This document shows positions 44,372 through 51,740 of a DNA stretch of 64,000 nucleotides, in pieces. The stretch is from the NCBI GenBank assembly GCA_963662905.2, contig CAXXFD010000004.1, positions 124,001 through 188,000 of the forward strand, written 5' to 3'. A program made the translations under genes and the position numbers. Source of the stretch: G963662905 sp963662905 (GTDB lineage Bacteria > Bacteroidota > Bacteroidia > Bacteroidales > WRLA01). How positions within the stretch are numbered: position 1 is the first letter of the stretch; the number at the start of each line of letters is the position of its first letter. Below the pieces are notes generated by a model. The model did no database searches and was not told the DNA's origin. It was given only the letters and a program-made list of their open reading frames with translations.

Positions 44372-44973
44372 TGTTGCGATGCTTTAATTCTTGCCAATTC
44401 ATCCAAGTCGTCTTTCAACCGGTTGATGTCTTTAAACTCTGTTTCAATAAACTTCATTTCATCACCGTCAAAATGGCCAAACTCGTGCGCCCAGCGCCTA
44501 TGATCCATAGGTTTGCCATCCTGGATAGCTTCGTTATACATGTCGATGATACGTGCGTCTTCAAATACAGGCGTTTTTTTGAATCCGAATTCAGGATTTC
44601 TTACACGGCCTTTTATATCGGTGTACATGTATTGGGCTAATAATTCTCTTGCATAACGAACAGAAAAATGGCTCAAATACCCTCTGGGTTTATCTTGCTC
44701 AATGGCTCTAGTAAATTCCTGGTGGGTAATGCCCGACCCGTATCTTGGCAAAATAATCCCCAAAAAGAAATCGCATTCATCTACAGCCCTCAGGCAGGCT
44801 TCGGTATTGGAAACGCCCGGAGCAACATAAACAGTACCGATATGGCTATTGAGCACTTTGTATTCGTATTGCCGTGATTTGTAACTTTTAATAGTGGCAC
44901 ACAGCACCCTAAGGTCTTTTTCAAAACCATAAACTGTGGATGATACCATTATTTTAATTACTTCTCTGGGCAT
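44368..44973 (-). CDS. DUF4062 domain protein
   Basis: 201-residue protein opening with the DUF4062 signature (IKIMVSSTVYGFEKDLRVLC), then a SNTEACLRAVDECDFFLGII core and GSGITHQEFTRAIEQDKPR, as seen in TIR/nucleoside-deoxyribosyltransferase-like folds. A charged helical tail ends the protein. DUF4062 proteins occur in anti-phage contexts, often beside ATPases; biochemical function is not established. Overlaps the downstream AlbA_2 gene by 4 bp (coupled pair). Confidence 0.82.
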   Translation of the reverse strand: MPREVIKIMVSSTVYGFEKDLRVLCATIKSYKSRQYEYKVLNSHIGTVYVAPGVSNTEACLRAVDECDFFLGIILPRYGSGITHQEFTRAIEQDKPRGYLSHFSVRYARELLAQYMYTDIKGRVRNPEFGFKKTPVFEDARIIDMYNEAIQDGKPMDHRRWAHEFGHFDGDEMKFIETEFKDINRLKDDLDELARIKASQQ

Positions 44974-45009
44974 GATGCTGCTCTTGTTTAGGTTTCGTTT
45001 ATGTTAATA

Positions 45010-45129
45010 CTATCTTGATATCCAACCATTCTTTTCTCGAATAAATCCACCCGGCATAAAGATTGGATCTTCGACATTCCGAATGTCTCGAAATTTGCGA
45101 CCTGCTCCGTTTAAATAGAAAAAATGCAT
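45010..45129 (-). pseudogene. DUF3800-like N-terminal remnant (39 codons)
   Basis: A reverse-strand frame from ATG 45129 to a TAG at 45010 reads MHFFYLNGAGRKFRDIRNVE, then DPIFMPGGFIREKNGW. This resembles the first strands of DUF3800 proteins (hFYlDEaG...l....PIFVlGG). The expected D-E after FYL is N-G here, and nothing follows the first 39 codons. It starts at the hsdS stop. Probably a decayed cargo gene in the R-M operon. Confidence 0.45.
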
Positions 45130-45130
45130 A

Positions 45131-46369
45131 TTACGCAAGTTTTAGTTCTTTTTTAGTTTCTGACTCGGCAGGCTCATCACCACGCAACTCCCCCTGAAAC
45201 GCCTTTTGTAAAATGCTTTTCTTCAATTCCTCTAAAGCATCAATTTTCTTTTGATAAAGGGTTTCAAGTTTTTGGGTTTCGGCCCGAAGGGTGTCAATAT
45301 GCTTCACTATTTCTTTTTGTGCTTCAACAGTCTTTGGAAACGGAAATAACCTGTTTTCAAAAGTCCCCAAGTTGATATTATCCTGCGCACTTCCTTTTCC
45401 AAGTTTTTGTAATGCAGCTTTGAAATATTGCAGTAAGTAATAGGTGAAGTCTAAATCAGCTTTTTTAGGGTCAACCTCTAAGCCTATAATACTATCTGGG
45501 AAACAAGCGTCAAAATCTAAAATTGCCGTCTCGGCAATATTTGCAGCAATGGTTATACAAATAGTTCCTTTGTTCCAAAGCTTACTTTGAAATAAACCCA
45601 CATCATTGTAGGATTTCGAAAAATATGAGATATACTTGTTTGCGTTTCTTACTTCACCTGTTTGTATAAAAGGATAATCACCCCCATACAGACCATCCCA
45701 ATTTCTAGGTCTGTGTTTCGATTTGCCTCTACCGAATACCAAAGAAATATCCTTCAACTGCTTCTCTTCCCAACCTTCCCCTTTATTCTCAAACACCCCC
45801 TGCAAATAACTCTCAAAAAGGCCCTTCGACAAGCTCAGGCACCTTTTGTAGTTATCTTTGGCTTGGTCTATGGCGGTAAAGGCACGGTCTAAAATGGAAA
45901 CTATGCGTTGTTGTTCGGGGAGTGGTGGAAGTGGGATTAAAGCGTTTTTAATTTTTTCTTGAGAAATATTTGGTTGTGCATTACCTACTGCCTGAGCAAT
46001 CAAGGTTTCTTTTGATAAAACAAAAAAATGATAAAGATACTCTGGAACGACCTTATCATTTGGGAGTATTCCACAAACAGCTTGATTTGTCGAGGCTTCG
46101 AATCTTAATATCCCTACTTGACCTGCAGTAGCACCATACATTGCTAATAAAACTGTATTAGGTGGAAATAACTTTGCCGACGAGTTAATTAATCCTTTTT
46201 TAGTAATAAAATTCTTTGTTTCATAAATTTCGCCTTGGCTTACTTCACCACTGAGAAGCCAAGGGATTGTTCCTCCTTCATAATACTCTTTTTGAGATTT
46301 TAAAGGCGTGCCACCTGCTCCAGTTTTACAAACTTCCCTCAACTTCTTTATTTTCCAACCTTCCTTCAT
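45131..46369 (-). CDS. hsdS: Type I restriction specificity subunit HsdS
   Basis: 412 residues from ATG 46369. Two target recognition domains (opening GWKIKKLREVCKTGAGGTP, second EGWEEKQLKDISLVFG) each followed by a conserved helix: IPLPPLPEQQRIVSILD with AFTAIDQAKDNYKR, and VEAQKEIVKHIDTLRAE with LEELKKSILQKAFQGEL. It determines the two half-sites recognised. The longer frame start at 46438 is rejected because ATG 46369 forms an ATGA overlap with the upstream ORF6N stop. REP-like sequence encodes SLSKG in the central linker and DEPAES near the C-terminus. Confidence 0.93.
   Translation of the reverse strand: MKEGWKIKKLREVCKTGAGGTPLKSQKEYYEGGTIPWLLSGEVSQGEIYETKNFITKKGLINSSAKLFPPNTVLLAMYGATAGQVGILRFEASTNQAVCGILPNDKVVPEYLYHFFVLSKETLIAQAVGNAQPNISQEKIKNALIPLPPLPEQQRIVSILDRAFTAIDQAKDNYKRCLSLSKGLFESYLQGVFENKGEGWEEKQLKDISLVFGRGKSKHRPRNWDGLYGGDYPFIQTGEVRNANKYISYFSKSYNDVGLFQSKLWNKGTICITIAANIAETAILDFDACFPDSIIGLEVDPKKADLDFTYYLLQYFKAALQKLGKGSAQDNINLGTFENRLFPFPKTVEAQKEIVKHIDTLRAETQKLETLYQKKIDALEELKKSILQKAFQGELRGDEPAESETKKELKLA
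45163..45183. repeat. REP-like copy at hsdS 3' end
   Basis: Diverged copy GACTCGGCAGGCTCATCACC, encoding DEPAES just before the HsdS C-terminus. It may have extended the protein beyond the usual FQGEL ending. Confidence 0.5.
45821..45843. repeat. REP-like copy in the central linker of hsdS
   Basis: GCCCTTCGACAAGCTCAGGC followed by ACC, a near-consensus copy. It is read on the reverse strand as SLSKG between the first conserved helix and the second recognition domain, where length changes alter the spacing of the bipartite target. Confidence 0.7.
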
Positions 46370-47292
46370 ATTAACTCTGAAATTGTGTTCATAATTCCTT
46401 CCACTGATTTGGTTTCCATTTTGGAGAATGCAAACCATTTCTTGCCCAAATCTTTCAGCGAAGCACCCAAGTGATAGACAACTTTGCCGTCGATGATTAA
46501 AAAACGGTCGTGGCTGTGAGTGAAGGCTTTTGCTTCAAAACGGCCGTATTGCTCGTTGGCTTTTCGTACATCCAATTGAAGTTTCTGGCTTATACTTTTG
46601 GTAAGCAGATGCACTTTTACTATTTTTTTCTTTTTGGCCAAATGAGTGAGGGTGGTTTCATCTATATAGTTGTCTATTACAATAATACTCTGCTCTGCTG
46701 AACGAATTATTTTGGAAGCCAATTCATAGGCATCAAATACTTGTCCATCGAAAAATACGCCTTGCGAAGGGATCGCATTCTTGCTTTCCAGGGCTTTAAA
46801 AACCTGCTCAAACTTTTGATCGGTTTCTAATAATTTTCGCTCTACTCCATCCATCCGTTGTAAAAGTCCACTATGACCTGCAATGAACTTTCTCATAGCT
46901 ACAAAGGCATCCATAATTTGAATGCTAATCTGTACGGCAACATCCGATCGTAAAACAGCCGAGAGCATCGCCACGCCTTGCTCTGTAAATGCGTAGGGCA
47001 AGTATTTCATATTACCCCCCTGTTGTGTGCCCGATTGTTTCAAGGTCACAATTTGTGATCTTGAATTTGAAGCCACAGTTTGTGATTTCAATTCTTCAAT
47101 TTCATCAGCGCTTAATTGAAACCTAAATTTTTCGGGGAAACGGCCTGTATTTCTCTTTACAGCTTGATTCAATACACGGGTTTCTACCTGGTAAACTTCA
47201 GCTAAATCACGGTCAATCATTACCTGACGACCCCGAATTATAAAAATCAGATGCTCGATTTGTTTCTGTGATATGGCCAGCTCTTTACTCAT
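46366..47292 (-). CDS. ORF6N domain protein with PLD-like C-terminus
   Basis: 308-residue protein. The N-terminal ORF6N domain (about 10-130: IIRGRQVMIDRDLAEVYQVE, TEQGVAMLSAVLRSDVAVQ) is phage-derived and probably DNA-binding. A coiled linker follows, then a C-terminal domain with HDRFLIIDGKVVYHLGASLKDLG, a single HKD-like motif (H-x-R-x4-D) of the phospholipase-D superfamily. Such genes are common passengers between hsdM and hsdS in Bacteroidota. It overlaps hsdM and hsdS by 4 bp each (ATGA), so it is strictly co-translated with the R-M genes. Confidence 0.88.
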   Translation of the reverse strand: MSKELAISQKQIEHLIFIIRGRQVMIDRDLAEVYQVETRVLNQAVKRNTGRFPEKFRFQLSADEIEELKSQTVASNSRSQIVTLKQSGTQQGGNMKYLPYAFTEQGVAMLSAVLRSDVAVQISIQIMDAFVAMRKFIAGHSGLLQRMDGVERKLLETDQKFEQVFKALESKNAIPSQGVFFDGQVFDAYELASKIIRSAEQSIIVIDNYIDETTLTHLAKKKKIVKVHLLTKSISQKLQLDVRKANEQYGRFEAKAFTHSHDRFLIIDGKVVYHLGASLKDLGKKWFAFSKMETKSVEGIMNTISELI

Positions 47293-48767
47293 ATCAAATC
47301 CGAGATTGTGTTTAAGATTTCAGCACTTTCTTCATCCAGGTCTTGTATTTCCTGCAATATTTCGGCAGGTTCACGCAGAGGTTCGGCTTCCGGGGTGTTT
47401 GGGTTTTTTACACTTAGGTCGGCTTCGACAAGCTCAGCCCCCTTTCGAACGTCCAGATTCCAGCTATTCGGTGTATCAGGGCCATATCCGTTTTTGGTTA
47501 CTGAGCCTGCCGAAGTAACAAAATGCTGCATATCAGCATCGTTCAAAGGATTGGTTTTGCCCATTTTTCTTCCCGGGTCGAGTTGGTAGTACCAAATCTT
47601 TTCAGTCGGTTCGCCTTTGGTGAAAAACAGAACAACCGTTTTAACGCCTGCTCCGAGGAATGTACCTGCGGGCATATCCAGAATGGTGTGCAGGTTGCAA
47701 GTTTCCAATAAATGTTTTCGCAACGAAACCGAAGCATTGTCGGCATTGCTCAAAAAGGTGTTTTTAATCACAATGGCAGCTCGCCCGCCTGCTTTCAAAC
47801 TCTTGATAAAATGCTGCAAAAATAAAGAAGCCGTTTCGCCTGTTTTGATGTCGAAGTTTTGTTGTACTTCCTTGCGTTCCTTTCCGCCAAAAGGTGGATT
47901 GGCCAAAATTACATGGTAACGGTCTTTCTCCTGAATGTCCCGGATGTTCTCGGTAAGCGTATTGGTGTGAATGATGTTTGGTGCTTCAATGCCGTGCAAA
48001 ATCATGTTCATTACGCCTATGATGTACGCCAGGTTCTTTTTCTCTTTTCCGTAAAGCGTTTTCTCTTGTAAAGTTTTCAGGTTGGTGGTGTTCTTTTCCA
48101 TGCGGTTGTACATATACCCGTATGATTCACACAAGAAGCCCGCACTTCCGCAAGCGGCATCATAAATTTTTTCACCAATTTTGGGGTCAATTACTTCAAT
48201 CATGGCACGGATCAAAGGACGTGGCGTGTAGTATTGACCGCCATTACGCCCTGCATTGCCCATGTTCTTGATTTTTGTTTCGTACAAATGGCTGAGTTCG
48301 TGCTTGTCTTTAGAACTACCGAAAGGCAATTCATCCGTCATTTCAATAATTTCACGCAGGTTGTAGCCGCTCTTTACCTTGTTGCTCAACTCACTAAAAA
48401 TCTCCCCGATTTTGTATTCAATAGATTTCGGGTTATCAATGGATTTCTGTTTGAAGTCAGCCAAATAGGGGAATAGTTTGTAGTCAACAAACTTTACCAA
48501 ATCGGGCCCCGTCATGGTTTTGTGGTAGTCGGGTTTGCCGTCAGCTGTTTTAGGCATTGCCCAATTTGGCCAACGGTATTCTTCGTCCAAAATGTATTCG
48601 TATTCTTTGCCTTCCAAAGCAGCTTCATCTGCTTTTTCACTCTCCAGGTGATCAAGGTATCGCAAGAACAAAACCCAGGATGTTTGTTCGATGTAGTCCA
48701 ATTCACTGTCCGCACCTGCGTCTTTGTATAGTATGTCGTCTATGTTTTTAAAAGTCTGTTCAAACAT
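47289..48767 (-). CDS. hsdM: Type I DNA methyltransferase HsdM
   Basis: 492-residue N6-adenine methyltransferase subunit. N-terminal helical N12-class domain (FEQTFKNIDDILYKDAGA), SAM motif I in YDAACGSAGFLCE (about 202), catalytic NPPFGGKERKE (about 289), and TVVLFFTKGEP after the target-recognition-like region. The C-terminal part contains segments foreign to the family (VTSAGSVTKNGYG and RKGAELVEADL) that coincide with REP-like sequence. First gene of the operon. No obvious TAnnTTTG promoter is seen in the adjoining 100 bp. Confidence 0.94.
   Translation of the reverse strand: MFEQTFKNIDDILYKDAGADSELDYIEQTSWVLFLRYLDHLESEKADEAALEGKEYEYILDEEYRWPNWAMPKTADGKPDYHKTMTGPDLVKFVDYKLFPYLADFKQKSIDNPKSIEYKIGEIFSELSNKVKSGYNLREIIEMTDELPFGSSKDKHELSHLYETKIKNMGNAGRNGGQYYTPRPLIRAMIEVIDPKIGEKIYDAACGSAGFLCESYGYMYNRMEKNTTNLKTLQEKTLYGKEKKNLAYIIGVMNMILHGIEAPNIIHTNTLTENIRDIQEKDRYHVILANPPFGGKERKEVQQNFDIKTGETASLFLQHFIKSLKAGGRAAIVIKNTFLSNADNASVSLRKHLLETCNLHTILDMPAGTFLGAGVKTVVLFFTKGEPTEKIWYYQLDPGRKMGKTNPLNDADMQHFVTSAGSVTKNGYGPDTPNSWNLDVRKGAELVEADLSVKNPNTPEAEPLREPAEILQEIQDLDEESAEILNTISDLI
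47361..47376. repeat. Diverged REP-like copy in hsdM
   Basis: TTCGGCAGGTTCACGC resembles the CTTCGGCAGGCTCAGG form and encodes REPAE in the HsdM tail. Weak on its own; listed because it is one of several. Confidence 0.4.
47421..47519. repeat. Inverted pair of REP-like copies in hsdM
   Basis: GGCTTCGACAAGCTCAGCCC at 47421 and, in the opposite orientation, CTGAGCCTGCCGAAG at 47501, which is itself bounded by GTTACT/AGTAAC. They bracket about 60 bp. The encoded residues interrupt the normally continuous stretch before DLSVKNPN. Confidence 0.6.
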
Positions 48768-49270
48768 TCGTTTTCTTTATTTCAGTTTTTTAATTTCTCA
48801 TTCTGTTAAGTCAAGTCCCGAAAACATGCGGGGGCATAAATTCCCTCACTTTTGGTTTTTCGTTTGGTCTTTTAATGTCAGCAAAAAACAAATGAGCTTG
48901 TTTGCGCGTCAGCTTTTTCGGCATGATAGACATTCACGTATATAAAACCAAAAAATAAACAATAATCACATTTAAACATAGCCAGCGTTTGCGTATCAGG
49001 CTGTAATTTAAAGGAATAAGTATCAGTATAGGTCGATTTCATATACATCTTATTTGTTTCCCTACAAATATAGTTATTCTTGTCTAATTCTCAATTATAC
49101 TTTCTACCAATCTTTCGAAATTCTATCCAGCCAAAGTCGCTTATAACCGCTTATTAAACCAAACAAGCCCACCTGTCTTTGGCAAAAAAACCGATCCTCT
49201 CACCAAGTAGCCGTGTCTTATCTGAACACACAAAAGCATCTTTCTTTCAACAGTTCTTGTTGCCTTGATA

Positions 49271-49370
49271 TTTTCATGCGCATCAAAATTGATTTTCATG
49301 CGCATGAAAAATATTTTTGATGCGCGTGAAAAAAGTTTTTTATGCGCATCAAAAATAATTTCTATGCCTG
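49271..49370. repeat. 22-bp periodic palindrome array
   Basis: Four units of the form TTTTYATGCGCATSAAAA plus a short spacer, with GCGC centres at 49278, 49300, 49322 and 49344, exactly 22 bp apart; a degenerate fifth unit (ATGCCTG) falls at 49366. Each core (ATGCGCAT) is palindromic. The 22-bp period is about two helical turns. Confidence 0.85.
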
Positions 49371-49594
49371 TTATCATCAATTTAAATGCTTGTAGTAAAT
49401 CGAGGAAGACCTTAGGAATTATAAAAAGCATGCCGGATTATGGCAATTCTTTATCAGACAGGTAGAACAGCACAAGCGTGGATGAAAATTAGCAGACAAT
49501 TAAAACAGGTCCGGCCCGATATTTTTATAAGGCAAATATTTACGGACTATCACCGCAATTCCTGCTAAAACCCACATTGTCCCCACAGGGGTTT

Positions 49595-49627
49595 TCGCTA
49601 TACCATCGCTATACCATCGCTATACCA
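49595..49627. repeat. 11-bp tandem repeat, three units
   Basis: TCGCTATACCA repeated three times without interruption, followed by a partial unit (AGTCGCT). Confidence 0.85.
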
Positions 49628-49719
49628 AGTCGCTGCAAATACTTTGTGGGCATCCGGGTGCTGCGGGCTTGCTTCGGGCAGATATTCTGTAAATATACTT
49701 ATTGGGTGGTTTCAGAATA

Positions 49720-49831
49720 ACTCATCGGATGACTGAAACCGGCTGTTAAACACTCATCGGATGACTGTAACCGGCTGTTAACCACTCATCGGATGACTTG
49801 GAGTCATCCGATGAGTAGTCTTCCGATGAGC
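49720..49831. repeat. 15-bp box array, direct then inverted
   Basis: ACTCATCGGATGACT occurs at 49720, 49752 and 49784 (32-bp period, 17-bp spacers containing ACCGGCTGTTAA). It then appears inverted as AGTCATCCGATGAGT at 49802-49816 and a diverged inverted copy AGTCTTCCGATGAGC at 49817-49831. Boxes three and four form a perfect 15-bp hairpin with a 3-nt loop. Confidence 0.88.
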
Positions 49832-50110
49832 AAACTATTGCTCCTGTCCTTAGACAGGGATCAACATCAATCTATCTGCAATATAGATTTCCCCATCCTG
49901 CTTTTTGCTTCGCGAGGAGCTTTTTTTAGAAAGCAAATACGGCCTGCTCTCTGAAGGTCTTGTTCTGCGCAATCGAAGTGCGCTGCATAAATCTTAACAG
50001 TTGAATTTTCATCATCCTAAGCTTGCATTTATCAAAGACCACTAAAAACCCAATAAAACCGAACAAAACCTACAGCTTTTTCTTATCTTCGGCATCTCAA
50101 ACCCGATGAA

Positions 50111-50761
50111 ATGAAAAAAGCAGCTTTCCTAATCAGTTTTGCATTATTATTTTGCATTACAGCACAAGCACAAATATTAGTTGGTGCTTATGGCGGCATC
50201 AACAGCAGCAGCCTCAAAGGCGATCCACCCATCGACGGTCAGTACAGCTCACGGACAGGCATTACTGCCGGAGCCATTTTCGACCTCAGGCTAAACGACA
50301 ATCTCACCATCAGTTTTCAACCCGGAATTGATCAGTGCGGCACAAAAGTAAAATATGATGTGGACGGCCAGCCGGAACCTGTTGACAGTATTGATTTGGC
50401 TATCAACCGGATTGTATTGCCACTCTATCTCAAGGCTTCCGCAAAAGGTTCCAATTTTTATGCTATTGGCGGCCTGGAAACATCCAGAACCGGCAGCACA
50501 AGCATTAAAAGCCACGACAAAGAATTAGATGTCAATCTTGATGTGGCAGAATGGGATGTCGCTATGATTTTCGGTTTTGGATACCGCATTCCTATTGGCT
50601 TACCCGAGCTGTTTATCGAAGCAAGGTACGGGCAAGGGCTCGTAAACCTCACCGACAATGTGAATGCAAAGGATTATATCCCAAGGGTTAAAAACAGCGG
50701 ATTTAAAATCCTTGCCGGTATAGAAATCCCCATCTGGAACAAGAAAAAGTCCGACAATTAA
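50111..50761 (+). CDS. Outer-membrane beta-barrel protein, PorT-like family
   Basis: 216-residue exported protein. Sec signal peptide 1-20 (MKKAAFLISFALLFCITAQA) with cleavage after AQA. The mature part opens QILVGAYGGINSSSLKG and shows alternating strand patterns throughout (GAIFDLRLNDNLTISFQPGI, YAIGGLETSRTGS, FGFGYRIPIGLPELFIEARY), matching the outer membrane protein beta-barrel domain seen in Bacteroidota. Function unknown. A second barrel protein follows 33 bp downstream, probably in the same transcript. Confidence 0.82.
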   Translation: MKKAAFLISFALLFCITAQAQILVGAYGGINSSSLKGDPPIDGQYSSRTGITAGAIFDLRLNDNLTISFQPGIDQCGTKVKYDVDGQPEPVDSIDLAINRIVLPLYLKASAKGSNFYAIGGLETSRTGSTSIKSHDKELDVNLDVAEWDVAMIFGFGYRIPIGLPELFIEARYGQGLVNLTDNVNAKDYIPRVKNSGFKILAGIEIPIWNKKKSDN

Positions 50762-50794
50762 TTCCTGAAGCAATACACTATAAAAGCAGAAATA

Positions 50795-51739
50795 ATGAAA
50801 ATCAAATTTATACTTTTCACCTTTGTTTTATGTCTGTCCATGGGTCTTTTTGCTCAGGATGCAGAAAAAATTATCCGTGTCAGGAAGCCGAATTTAAACG
50901 GTCATGCTTTTCAAACCCCAACAAACATCAGCAGCTCTTTTGTGCGCACGGGACTCACGACCCAATTAGGCTTTGGTTTCTCTTCAACGGTGGAATTGCC
51001 ACCAATCGAAATCGGCGATAAAACGATTCAGGGCTTTTCAGGCGAATTGATGTTTATGAATATTTTTCTCCATTATGAACAAAGGTTTACGGATTGGCTC
51101 AGTCTTTATACCGGATTTAACATTACTGCACGGATTGGATCTGATATTTCCACTATACTTGCCGATGGCGTAAATACAGTGAATGGTGGTGAAGTCGGCT
51201 GGAAAGTCCGCTTTCTGGAAACAAAATGCCTGAACCTTTCAGGAGCAGCATATGCGAAAAACCTGAGCGGCAGCTTTATTAATATAAAAGAGTACGTTGA
51301 TGAGCTCTTGAATGACAACCCATATCCTGCGCTCAGCAAAAGCGTCCCTGCAATGCAGGCCGGTGTAAAACTACTGGGCGCTTATGCCATCAGCCCAACT
51401 TTTGGGGCACAGTTTAACGCAGATTTATCTTATGGAGAAAGTTTCGCGCGCGCAAAAACCACAACCTATTTCACCGGAGGCATCAATATTGATGCAGACC
51501 TGAAACCATCGGTAAACGTTCCAATTGGCATCTCGGCAGCTTATACACATACTACTGCACCGGAAGTTGTTATGAGCAATGACGGTTCCGTTAATATCCT
51601 CGGCTTTAAACTGGCTTATACGGGCTCCAATGATTATGAAATCGGCGCAGTATATTCGCGCTACAGTTTAAAAATAAACAGTGTAAAACAGGATTCGGAT
51701 ATCAGCAGGATTCAGCTTTTCCTGAAGTTTTACTTCTAA
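50795..51739 (+). CDS. Putative outer-membrane beta-barrel protein
   Basis: 314-residue exported protein. Signal peptide 1-20 (ending GLFAQ), then a strand-rich sequence with many alternating hydrophobic segments (LTTQLGFGFSSTVELPPIEI, LTYGESFARAKTTTYF-like). The C-terminal phenylalanine after aromatic alternation (RIQLFLKFYF) is the usual barrel-assembly signal. It has a DUF6588-like appearance, but I do not assign a family with confidence. It follows another barrel gene; role unknown. Confidence 0.72.
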   Translation: MKIKFILFTFVLCLSMGLFAQDAEKIIRVRKPNLNGHAFQTPTNISSSFVRTGLTTQLGFGFSSTVELPPIEIGDKTIQGFSGELMFMNIFLHYEQRFTDWLSLYTGFNITARIGSDISTILADGVNTVNGGEVGWKVRFLETKCLNLSGAAYAKNLSGSFINIKEYVDELLNDNPYPALSKSVPAMQAGVKLLGAYAISPTFGAQFNADLSYGESFARAKTTTYFTGGINIDADLKPSVNVPIGISAAYTHTTAPEVVMSNDGSVNILGFKLAYTGSNDYEIGAVYSRYSLKINSVKQDSDISRIQLFLKFYF

Positions 51740-51740
51740 G

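Larger units (their letters stand above)
48768..50110. other. Non-coding 1.3-kb region with three repeat arrays
   Basis: No supported gene. The only long frame (49141-49431, reverse) is generated by the 22-bp repeat below. The region separates the R-M operon from the outer-membrane genes and holds arrays at 49271-49370, 49595-49627 and 49720-49831. Elsewhere it is AT-rich and featureless. A weak TATCTTCG -7-like sequence at 50084-50091 precedes the next gene. Confidence 0.7.

Noticed and set aside
46370..46438. Longer N-terminus for HsdS
   Set aside because: The extra 23 residues lie inside the ORF6N gene and precede the conserved GWKIKKLREVC opening; the ATGA overlap favours 46369.
49141..49431. 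96-codon reverse-strand ORF after the R-M operon
   Set aside because: Most of its coding content is the 22-bp palindrome array; the peptide is repetitive (FDAH, FMRMK) and has no ribosome-binding or domain evidence.
49720..49831. Resemblance to a small CRISPR array (15-bp boxes with 17-bp spacers)
   Set aside because: Boxes are too short, spacers are nearly identical, and two boxes are inverted; no cas genes are present.
49900..49930. GCTTCGCGAGGAGC followed by T run as a terminator
   Set aside because: The stem is weak and poorly paired, and no gene ends nearby on that strand.
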